Below, one piece after another: positions 1 to 5,216 of a stretch of DNA of 7,723 bases. The stretch's first letter is position 1; each line of letters opens with the position of its first letter. Below the pieces are notes generated by a model, which saw only the letters and a program-made list of their open reading frames with translations, did not search any database and was not told the origin of the DNA. The position numbers and the translations under genes were made by a program. This stretch comes from Sphingomonadales bacterium (GTDB lineage: Bacteria > Pseudomonadota > Alphaproteobacteria > Sphingomonadales > Sphingomonadaceae), in assembly GCA_028868335.1 (NCBI GenBank), contig JAGWUU010000154.1:1-7723 (forward strand). Reading direction: 5' to 3'.

Positions 1-84
1 GTCGATGCCAACGTCCTGCCGATCTACGATTGCACCCGCATCCACGCGGAGGCGGCGGTCGACTGGATCATGGGTGAAGGGTGA
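1..84 (+). CDS. C-terminal end of an unidentified protein (5' truncated)
   Basis: An open frame enters from the left edge of the window and ends at a TGA at 82-84, giving 27 residues that end in DWIMGEG. The frame is supported mainly by its tight junction with the next gene: the GTG start of the dgt-like gene at 81 overlaps this stop in a GTGA arrangement, typical of translational coupling. The visible tail contains an acidic and hydrophobic C-terminus (IHAEAAVDWIM) but no motif that I can assign to a family. The product is therefore unknown. The most that can be said is that it probably shares a transcript with the downstream triphosphohydrolase. Confidence 0.55.
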   Translation, partial: VDANVLPIYDCTRIHAEAAVDWIMGEG

Positions 85-1244
85 GTACGCTCGCCCCCTA
101 TGCCTCCGATCCTGCCAAAAGCCGTGGGCGGGAATTTCCGATCGAGGGGTCGCTGGCTCGCGCGCCGCGCAGCGAATACCAGCGCGATCGTGACAGGATC
201 GTCCATTCGATCTCGTTCCGCCGTCTGCGCCACAAGACCCAGGTGTTTGTCGCTCCTGATGGCGATCACTACCGCGTCCGGCTGACGCACAGCCTCGAGG
301 TTGCGCAGATCGGACGGGTGATCGCCCGTTCGCTGGGTCTGGACGAGGACCTGACCGAGGCGCTGTGCCTCGCCCATGACATCGGCCACCCGCCGTTCGG
401 ACATGCCGGGGAAGAGGCGCTGAACATGGCCTTGCAGGCACGCGGCGGGTTCGATCACAATGCCCACGCGCTGCGCACGCTGATGCGGCTGGAAAGTCCT
501 TATATCGAGCATGAGGGGCTGAACCTCACCTGGGAATTGCTGGAGGGTCTTGCCAAGCACAACGGCCCGGTGGGCATGGTCAACTGGGCGCTGGCCGAGC
601 TGGACGCGGTGTTTCCGCTGTCGTTGCGCACCTGGCCCTCGCTCGAGGCGCAGGTCGCGGCGCTGGCGGATGACATCGCCTATGACAACCACGACATCGA
701 CGACGGGCTGCGGGCGGGTTTCCTCACGCTCGACGAGTTGCTGACCCTGCCATTCGTCGCGGACCAGTGGCACGCCATAGAGCGCAAGTTCCCCGGCGCG
801 CCGCACGATCGCAAGCTGCGTGAACTTGTCCGCAGCCAGATCGGCCTGATGGTAAACGACGTGATTGGCGAAACGGCGGCGCGGGCCAGCGGGATGGGAT
901 CGGTGGCCGACGTGCGTGGGGCGGGGCGGGCGACGGCCGCGTTTTCTGCCGCGCTGTCGGATGAGGAACGAACGCTCAAGCGGTTCATGTACGACAAGCT
1001 CTATCACCACCCGCAGCAGCTCCAGACGGCGGAGCGCGCGCGGGCGGTAACAGCCAGTCTGTTCGCGGCCTATTCGCAGGAACCCGAACTGATGGCCGAA
1101 AGCTGGGAGTGCTGCCTTCCCGACGAGGAACCGCAGGCCAGCCGCCACATCGCGGACTATATTGCCGGCATGACTGACCGCTTTGCCATCTCCGAATATG
1201 CGCGGATATTTGCCCGCACGCCCGAAGGGTTGAGCAATGTCTAG
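81..1244 (+). CDS. dgt: Deoxyguanosinetriphosphate triphosphohydrolase-like protein (HD superfamily)
   Basis: This 387-residue protein matches the bacterial dGTPase-like group (type 2), metal-dependent HD-domain enzymes that hydrolyse dNTPs to the deoxynucleoside and tripolyphosphate in the cytoplasm and so help control dNTP pools. The N-terminus has the family pattern SRGREF...QRDRDRIVHS-SFRRLRHKTQVF (about residues 14-56). The metal-binding HD set is visible: H70 in RLTHSLEVAQ, H99-D100 in LAHDIGHPPFGHAGE, and an aspartate at 197/198 in ADDIAYDNHDIDDG. Other family signatures are FDHNAHALR (124-132) and LNLTWELLEGLAKHNGP (147-163). The GTG start at 81 is the earliest possible, because an in-frame stop lies at 75-77, and the family N-terminus begins soon after it. 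It overlaps the upstream stop, and its own TAG overlaps the next start by 8 bases. True substrate preference cannot be read from sequence; many members are annotated only as dGTPase-like. Confidence 0.93.
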   Translation: MSTLAPYASDPAKSRGREFPIEGSLARAPRSEYQRDRDRIVHSISFRRLRHKTQVFVAPDGDHYRVRLTHSLEVAQIGRVIARSLGLDEDLTEALCLAHDIGHPPFGHAGEEALNMALQARGGFDHNAHALRTLMRLESPYIEHEGLNLTWELLEGLAKHNGPVGMVNWALAELDAVFPLSLRTWPSLEAQVAALADDIAYDNHDIDDGLRAGFLTLDELLTLPFVADQWHAIERKFPGAPHDRKLRELVRSQIGLMVNDVIGETAARASGMGSVADVRGAGRATAAFSAALSDEERTLKRFMYDKLYHHPQQLQTAERARAVTASLFAAYSQEPELMAESWECCLPDEEPQASRHIADYIAGMTDRFAISEYARIFARTPEGLSNV

Positions 1245-1914
1245 GCCGACGCGGATCGCACTTGTCGGCGCGACCGGCTTGATCGGGAGCAGCCTGATCA
1301 GCCTCGCCGTCGGGCGCGGGAACCTGCGCATAATCGGCATCGCCCGACGCGAAGTAGCCCTGCCGCCCGGCGCCCGGATGGAGGTGCTGGTGTCCGAACC
1401 GGACCATTGGTCCGATGCCATCGCCGCCGCCAATGCCCAGGTGTTGGTCTGCGCGCTCGGCACGACCTGGCGCAAGGCGGGCAAGGACGAGGCCGCATTT
1501 CGCGCTGTCGATCAGGATCTGGTCCTGGCCGCGGCGCGGGCGGCCAAGGCGGCGGGAATTCGCCAGATGATCGTTATTTCCTCGGTCGGCGCCGATCCCA
1601 CATCGAAAAACTTCTACCTGCGGGTCAAGGGCGAGGTTGAACAGGCGCTTGGCAAGATCGGCATTCCCCGGCTGGACATTGTCCGCCCCGGTCTTTTGCG
1701 AGGGCCGCGCGGCGAGCGGCGGATCGCGGAGCGCATGGGGCAGATCGCCGCGCCGCTTGCCGACCTGCTCATGCACGGCGGCCTGCGCAAGTATCGCTCG
1801 ATCAAGGCGGAAACCGTAGCGCGGGCAATCGTCGGCCTGAGCAAGGAGAAGGCGGCTGGCCGCTTTCTCTATGAACACGACGCGATCCTGCGCGCGGCGC
1901 GGCGCGCCGACTGA
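1237..1914 (+). CDS. NAD(P)-binding atypical SDR, TIP30/HTATIP2-like
   Basis: The 225-residue product is a small Rossmann-fold protein of the atypical (extended-like) short-chain dehydrogenase group. The dinucleotide-binding loop GATGLIG is at residues 11-17 after a first beta strand (RIALV). ISSVGAD (114-120) and the catalytic-type Y127-xxx-K131 (YLRVK) follow, then RPGLLRGPR (150-158), a pattern usual in TIP30/HTATIP2-like and NmrA-like proteins. Length fits a single-domain member. There is no signal peptide, so it is probably cytoplasmic. The ATG at 1237 overlaps the dgt stop by 8 bases and has a GAAGGG-like Shine-Dalgarno inside the end of dgt, suggesting coupled translation. The substrate is unknown; some relatives bind NAD(P)H as sensors rather than acting as enzymes. 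Confidence 0.85.
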   Translation: MSRPTRIALVGATGLIGSSLISLAVGRGNLRIIGIARREVALPPGARMEVLVSEPDHWSDAIAAANAQVLVCALGTTWRKAGKDEAAFRAVDQDLVLAAARAAKAAGIRQMIVISSVGADPTSKNFYLRVKGEVEQALGKIGIPRLDIVRPGLLRGPRGERRIAERMGQIAAPLADLLMHGGLRKYRSIKAETVARAIVGLSKEKAAGRFLYEHDAILRAARRAD

Positions 1915-1915
1915 T

Positions 1916-1940
1916 CTTCCCCCGAACGGGAAGGGGGAGG
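1916..1940 (+). terminator. Possible terminator or hairpin after the SDR gene
   Basis: Immediately after the SDR stop, CTTCCCCC (1916-1923) can pair with GGGGGAGG (1933-1940), with one G-U pair and a 9-base loop. A competing shorter stem pairs CTTCCC (1916-1921) with GGGAAG (1928-1933). Neither is followed by a T-run, so it is not a classical intrinsic terminator. Its place at the end of the first gene cluster is the main reason to list it. Confidence 0.3.
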
Positions 1941-1955
1941 AATGCGGTAGGGCGG

Positions 1956-1984
1956 TTGACTCTCCGTCCCCTCCACGCCATCGC
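1956..1984 (+). promoter_or_regulatory. Weak sigma70-type promoter candidate for the gcv operon
   Basis: TTGACT at 1956-1961 is a good -35-like hexamer, placed about 40 bases before the first riboswitch aptamer. A 17-base spacer leads to CATCGC at 1979-1984, a poor -10 match. Initiation near 1990 would give a transcript that starts shortly before the aptamer, as expected for a riboswitch leader. The position supports the call more than the -10 does. Confidence 0.3.
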
Positions 1985-2002
1985 CCTTGCAGTCGCTGAC
2001 CG

Positions 2003-2080
2003 CGCGGGAGAGTTCCGGTGATTCGTCACCGGACGCCGAAGGAGCAACCGCCCCGGAATCTCTCAGGCCAATGGACCGCG
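2003..2080 (+). promoter_or_regulatory. Glycine riboswitch aptamer 1
   Basis: P1 is CGCGG/CCGCG (2003-2007 with 2076-2080). An internal arm is a perfect 7-bp hairpin, CCGGTGA (2015-2021) with TCACCGG (2026-2032), capped by TTCG. The conserved GCCGAAGGAGCAACC and CTCTCAGGCCAATGGAC segments follow in the usual order. Confidence 0.92.
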
Positions 2081-2096
2081 TGGGTCGATAGTGACG

Positions 2097-2187
2097 CTCT
2101 GGAAAGTGCTCTTCCTCCGGGAAGGGCCGCCGAAGGGGTAACCCTGAACTCGTTTCAGGGGAAAGCTCTCAGGCTTCCGTGACAGAG
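2097..2187 (+). promoter_or_regulatory. Glycine riboswitch aptamer 2
   Basis: P1 is CTCTG/CAGAG (2097-2101 with 2183-2187). One arm pairs CTTCC (2111-2115) with GGAAG (2120-2124) around a TCCG loop. A second arm pairs CCCTGAA (2142-2148) with TTCAGGG (2154-2160). The conserved GCCGAAGGGGTAACCC and GCTCTCAGGCTTCCGTGACAG segments are intact. This aptamer is the one next to the expression platform. Confidence 0.92.
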
Positions 2188-2190
2188 GGG

Positions 2191-2218
2191 GCACAGACGG
2201 TTTTCCTGCTGTGCGGAG
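2191..2218 (+). promoter_or_regulatory. Hairpin next to the gcvT ribosome binding site (candidate expression platform)
   Basis: GCACAG (2191-2196) pairs with CTGTGC (2209-2214), with an inner GG-TTTT-CC (2199-2206). The 3' arm runs into the Shine-Dalgarno GCGGAG (2213-2218), which lies 11 bases before the proposed GTG start at 2230. There is no T-run after the hairpin, so if this is the switching element it is more likely to act on translation initiation than on termination. The stem and Shine-Dalgarno are seen directly; the regulatory role is inferred. Confidence 0.45.
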
Positions 2219-2229
2219 TTTATGCCCTC

Positions 2230-3366
2230 GTGTCCGAAATTGAATCCCCTGAAGATGGCGCCGAAGCCATTGAAACGATGGTCCTCCCGCTCGATGCTTG
2301 GCATCGCGCGCGCGGTGGCCGGATGGTCGAGTTCGCCGGGTACTGGATGCCCGTCCAGTATGAGGGCATCCTCGCCGAACACCTGTGGACGCGCGAAAGC
2401 GCCGGGTTGTTCGATGTCAGCCACATGGGCCAGCTCTATATTGCGGGCGACGGCGTCGAGGCCGCGCTTGAAGCGGTGCTGCCGATCGATCTTTCGACGC
2501 TGAAAAGCTACGCCCCGCGCTATTCGCTGCTGCTCGATGAGAGCGGCGGGATCCTCGACGACCTGATGGTGACGCGCTGGAACACCGGGTTTTACCTGGT
2601 GGTCAACGGCGCGACCAAGTGGGACGATATCGCCCATCTGCGCGAAAGCCTGCCCGACGAGGTGACGATCACCCACCTTGAGGACTCGGCTCTGCTTGCC
2701 CTGCAAGGCCCCAAGGCGGCCGAAGCGTTGGCGCGGATCGCCGTGGGCGAGGTGCCGCTGACCGACCTGACCTTCATGAAGGGCGGAACCTTCAAGATTG
2801 CCGGAATCGACGCCTGGATCAGCCGTTCGGGCTACACCGGCGAGGACGGGTTTGAAATTTCGATCCCCGCCGAAAGCGCCGAGCAGATCGCCGATCTGAT
2901 CTGCCAGCAGCCGGAAGTGAAGCCGATCGGGCTTGGCGCACGTGACAGCCTGCGACTGGAAGCGGGCCTGCCGCTCTACGGGCACGACCTTTCGCCCGAA
3001 ACCAGCCCGGTCGAGGCTGACCTGACCTTCGCGATCAACAAGCGCCGCAAGGCCGAGGGCGGCTTTCCCGGCGCGCAGCGCGTGCTTGGAGAATTGGCAA
3101 ATGGCGCGCCGAAAAAGCGCGTCGGGCTGGCCCTTGAAGGGCGGCAGGCGGCGCGTGAAGGTGCCGATGTTTACGCTGGAAACGAGAAGGTTGGCGTGCT
3201 GACCTCAGGCGGTTTCTCACCCACGCTCAATCACCCGATCGCGATGGCCTATGTTGCTGCGGCTCACGCCGCGCCCGGCACCGCGCTCGAAATCGACGTG
3301 CGCGGCAAGCGTCTGCCTGCCCGCGTCGTCGCCATGCCCTTTGTTCCCCATAACTACAAACGCTGA
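2230..3366 (+). CDS. gcvT: Glycine cleavage system T-protein (aminomethyltransferase)
   Basis: GcvT takes the aminomethyl group from lipoylated H-protein, releases ammonia and transfers the one-carbon unit to tetrahydrofolate. The 378-residue product shows the family blocks in order: LPLDAWHRARGGRMVEFAGYWMPVQY (19-44), GLFDVSHMGQ (59-68), GGILDDLMV (106-114, with the expected catalytic-region aspartates 110/111), RSGYTGEDGFEI (199-210), LGARDSLRLEAGLPLYGHDL (235-254), and a C-terminal barrel ending GTALEIDVRGKRLPARVV. GTG at 2230 is chosen because GCGGAG lies 11 bases upstream and it clears the riboswitch. The frame is open back to a GTG at 2179, but that codon is inside aptamer 2. ATG at 2278 (MVLPLDAWH, 362 aa) is the alternative and has a weaker Shine-Dalgarno. 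It is the first gene of a gcvT-gcvH-gcvPA-gcvPB operon under the riboswitch. Confidence 0.95.
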   Translation: MSEIESPEDGAEAIETMVLPLDAWHRARGGRMVEFAGYWMPVQYEGILAEHLWTRESAGLFDVSHMGQLYIAGDGVEAALEAVLPIDLSTLKSYAPRYSLLLDESGGILDDLMVTRWNTGFYLVVNGATKWDDIAHLRESLPDEVTITHLEDSALLALQGPKAAEALARIAVGEVPLTDLTFMKGGTFKIAGIDAWISRSGYTGEDGFEISIPAESAEQIADLICQQPEVKPIGLGARDSLRLEAGLPLYGHDLSPETSPVEADLTFAINKRRKAEGGFPGAQRVLGELANGAPKKRVGLALEGRQAAREGADVYAGNEKVGVLTSGGFSPTLNHPIAMAYVAAAHAAPGTALEIDVRGKRLPARVVAMPFVPHNYKR

Positions 3367-3370
3367 GGAG
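3365..3370 (+). promoter_or_regulatory. Strong gcvH ribosome binding site overlapping the gcvT stop
   Basis: GAGGAG starts in the gcvT stop codon and lies 7 bases before the gcvH ATG at 3378. It is clearly stronger than the sites before gcvT and gcvPA, in keeping with a carrier protein that may be needed in excess over the enzymes. Confidence 0.6.
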
Positions 3371-3377
3371 CCCGAAG

Positions 3378-3749
3378 ATGCCCCGCTATTTCACCAAGGA
3401 CCATGAATGGATCGACGTTGACGGCGATGTCGGCACCGTCGGCATTTCCGATTACGCGCAGAGCCAGCTTGGCGACATCACCTATGTCGATCTTCCTGCC
3501 GCCGGGCAGTGGGTCAAGCAGGGCGACGCCGCCAGCGTGGTCGACAGCGTCAAGGCCGCGAGCGACGTCTATGCCCCGGCAGGCGGTGAAGTGACCGAAG
3601 CCAACGGCGCGCTGGAAGGCGAGCCGGAGCTGGTCAACACCCAGGCCGAAAGCGGTGGCTGGCTCTACCGGATCAAGCTGTCCGACCCGGCCGAGCTGGA
3701 CGGGCTGATGGATGAGGCCGCTTACAAGGCTTACGTGGCGGGGCTGTAG
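3378..3749 (+). CDS. gcvH: Glycine cleavage system H-protein (lipoyl carrier)
   Basis: GcvH is the small lipoylated shuttle that carries the aminomethyl group from the P-protein to the T-protein and is then reoxidised by dihydrolipoamide dehydrogenase. The 123-residue length is close to the usual value. The start (RYFTKDHEWI) and the GISDYAQSQLGDITYVDLP block are typical. The lipoylated lysine is K59 in VVDSVKAASDVYAP. The residue three before it is Asp56, where many homologues, including that of E. coli, have Glu (ESVKA). The end GGWLYRIKLSDPAELDGLMDEAAYKAYV is also characteristic. It begins 11 bases after gcvT with a strong Shine-Dalgarno, and is followed by a 108-base gap filled by palindromes. 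Confidence 0.97.
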   Translation: MPRYFTKDHEWIDVDGDVGTVGISDYAQSQLGDITYVDLPAAGQWVKQGDAASVVDSVKAASDVYAPAGGEVTEANGALEGEPELVNTQAESGGWLYRIKLSDPAELDGLMDEAAYKAYVAGL

Positions 3750-3754
3750 GTCGC

Positions 3755-3847
3755 CGTCGTCCCCGCAAAAGCGGGGACCGCTGGCCTCGTCGACGCAAGG
3801 CCGAATTGCAACTGCCAATGATCCCCGCATTCGCGGGGATGACGACA
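3755..3847 (+). repeat. Pair of REP-like palindromes in inverted orientation
   Basis: The 108-base gcvH-gcvPA gap holds two perfect 8-bp hairpins. One is GTCCCCGC (3759-3766), loop AAAA, GCGGGGAC (3771-3778). The other is ATCCCCGC (3821-3828), loop ATTC, GCGGGGAT (3833-3840). The left arm with its flank, CGTCGTCCCCGC (3755-3766), is the inverse of GCGGGGATGACG (3833-3844) except for one base, so the units face each other across about 42 bases. Hairpins built on GTCATCCCCGC are widespread as dispersed intergenic repeats in Proteobacteria. There is no T-run, so termination is unlikely; mRNA stabilisation or attenuation is possible. Confidence 0.8.
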
Positions 3848-3857
3848 GGAACCCAAG

Positions 3858-5216
3858 ATGCGCTACCTTCCTCTAACCCCCGCTGACCGGACCGAAATGC
3901 TCGGCGTGATCGGCGCGGGCTCGGTCGATGACCTGTTCGTCGACGTTCCCGCCGAGGCGCGGCTTGCCGGGCCAATCGCGGGCCTGCCGCTGCGCGCCAC
4001 CGAAATGGCGGTTGAGCGCCACATGGGAGCGCTTGCGGGGCAGAACCTCAGCGCGGGGCAGGCGCCGTTCTTCCTCGGGGCAGGGGCCTATCGCCACCAC
4101 ATTCCCGCGTCGGTCGATCACCTGATCCAGCGCGGCGAATTCCTCACCGCCTATACCCCCTACCAGCCGGAAATCGCGCAGGGCACGCTTCAGGTGCTGT
4201 TCGAGTTCCAGACCCAGGTGGCGCGGCTGTTCGGGGTCGAGGTGGCCAACGCTTCGATGTACGATGGTTCGACCGCGTGCTGGGAAGCAATCGCGATGGC
4301 GGGGCGGATCACCAAGCGCAAGAAGGCGGTGATCTGCCGCGGGCTGCACCCGCACTACGTCGCAACCGCGCGGACGATGGCCAAGTTCACCGGCGACACC
4401 ATCGACTACAAGGCCCCCAAGCTAGAGGCTGAACCCGACACGTCCGGGGTGATCGCCGCGATCGACGGCGAAACGAGCTGCGTCGTGGTCCAGTACCCCG
4501 ACATCCTTGGCCGCATCCCCGATCTGGCGGCAATCGCCGAGGCGGCCCACGCGGCAGGCGCGCTGCTGGTGGCGGTGGTAACCGAACCGGTCGCGCTGGG
4601 CCTGCTCGAAGCGCCGGGGCACCTTGGCGCGGACATCGTGGTGGGCGAGGGGCAGGCGATCGGCGTCGGCCTCCAGTTCGGCGGGCCGTACCTCGGTCTG
4701 TTCGGCTGCCGCGAAAAATTCGTGCGGCAGATGCCGGGACGACTCTGTGGACAAACTGTTGACGCAGAGGGGAAACGCGGTTTCGTCTTGACGCTCTCGA
4801 CCCGCGAACAGCACATCCGGCGCGAGAAGGCGACCAGTAATATCTGCACCAATGCAGGACTTTGCGCGCTGGCCTTCTGCATTCACATGACCTTGCTGGG
4901 CGGGGAGGGGCTGGAACAGCTCGCCTTGGTTAACCACGCCCGCGCGCAGCAACTGGCTGAGCGGCTGGCGAGGGTGCCGGGCGTCTCGGTTCTCAACGGT
5001 GCCTTCTTCAACGAGTTCACCGTGGTTCTGCCCAAGGATGCCCGCGAAGTGGTTCGCGCGCTGGCCGACCGGCAGGTGCTGGGTGGGGTGTCGCTTGGGC
5101 GGCTCTACCCGGACGAGGCCGCGCTGGCGCACGGCCTGCTCGTCACCGCCACCGAATGCACCACGGCTGAGGACATCGAAGCCCTGGCCGCCGCCCTTGA
5201 AGGAGTCCTGGCATGA
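3858..5216 (+). CDS. gcvPA: Glycine dehydrogenase (decarboxylating) subunit 1
   Basis: This is the N-terminal half of the split P-protein. With GcvPB it forms the PLP enzyme that decarboxylates glycine and loads the aminomethyl group on lipoyl-GcvH. The 452-residue length fits the family. Signatures in order: FLGAGAYRHHIPASVD (72-87), AYTPYQPEIAQGTLQ (98-112), NASMYDGSTA (131-140), GLHPHYVATART (162-173), the stretch DIVVGEGQ...FGGPYLG (259-280), MPGRLCGQTVDAEGKRGFVL (292-311) and STREQHIRREKATSNICTNAGL (314-335). As expected for this subunit it lacks the PLP lysine motif, which is in GcvPB. ATG 3858 has AGGA (3847-3850) upstream. Its last four bases overlap the gcvPB start (ATGA), so the two subunits are translationally coupled, which fits a 1:1 complex. 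Confidence 0.97.
   Translation: MRYLPLTPADRTEMLGVIGAGSVDDLFVDVPAEARLAGPIAGLPLRATEMAVERHMGALAGQNLSAGQAPFFLGAGAYRHHIPASVDHLIQRGEFLTAYTPYQPEIAQGTLQVLFEFQTQVARLFGVEVANASMYDGSTACWEAIAMAGRITKRKKAVICRGLHPHYVATARTMAKFTGDTIDYKAPKLEAEPDTSGVIAAIDGETSCVVVQYPDILGRIPDLAAIAEAAHAAGALLVAVVTEPVALGLLEAPGHLGADIVVGEGQAIGVGLQFGGPYLGLFGCREKFVRQMPGRLCGQTVDAEGKRGFVLTLSTREQHIRREKATSNICTNAGLCALAFCIHMTLLGGEGLEQLALVNHARAQQLAERLARVPGVSVLNGAFFNEFTVVLPKDAREVVRALADRQVLGGVSLGRLYPDEAALAHGLLVTATECTTAEDIEALAAALEGVLA

Larger units (their letters stand above)
1995..2190 (+). ncRNA. Tandem glycine riboswitch (two aptamers)
   Basis: Two consecutive glycine (gcvT-type) aptamers lie directly upstream of the glycine cleavage genes. 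Both carry the family core: GCCGAAGGAGCAACC (2035-2049) then CTCTCAGG (2060-2067) in the first, and GCCGAAGGGGTAACCC (2129-2144) then CTCTCAGG (2167-2174) in the second. Closing stems are visible: CGCGG 2003-2007 with CCGCG 2076-2080, and CTCTG 2097-2101 with CAGAG 2183-2187. The short linker between them is about 16 bases. Members of this family bind glycine and usually switch on gcv genes when glycine is abundant. That direction is family knowledge and is not shown by the sequence itself. Confidence 0.95.

Noticed and set aside
1..84. IHAE in the partial first gene as a cytidine deaminase zinc motif
   Set aside because: The tripeptide HAE lies about 10 residues from the C-terminus and lacks the following PCxxC, so it does not support that family.
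24..1484. 486-codon open frame on the - strand
   Set aside because: It runs antisense across dgt and the SDR, both of which have clear family motifs. Its translation is Arg/Pro/Gly-rich with no recognisable domain, as expected for a shadow frame in high-GC DNA.
2115..2218. Possible pairing of CTCCG in the aptamer 2 arm (2115-2119) with CGGAG of the Shine-Dalgarno (2214-2218)
   Set aside because: The complementarity is exact, but four of the five bases form a UNCG tetraloop, which is rigid and a poor partner. I regard it as chance without covariation data.
2222..2503. ATG frame starting between the gcvT Shine-Dalgarno and its GTG
   Set aside because: The GGAG is only 3 bases from this ATG, too close for normal initiation, and the 93-residue Arg/Ser-rich product is out of frame with gcvT and without similarity to anything I know.
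2155..2985. 276-codon open frame on the - strand opposite the riboswitch and gcvT
   Set aside because: It is the mirror of the well-supported gcvT frame and would have to end in the riboswitch region. It has no motif or ribosome binding site.
3759..3840. CRISPR-like repeats or terminators in the gcvH-gcvPA gap
   Set aside because: There are only two palindromic units, in opposite orientation and without regular spacers, so it is not a CRISPR array. No T-run follows either hairpin, so an intrinsic terminator is not supported.
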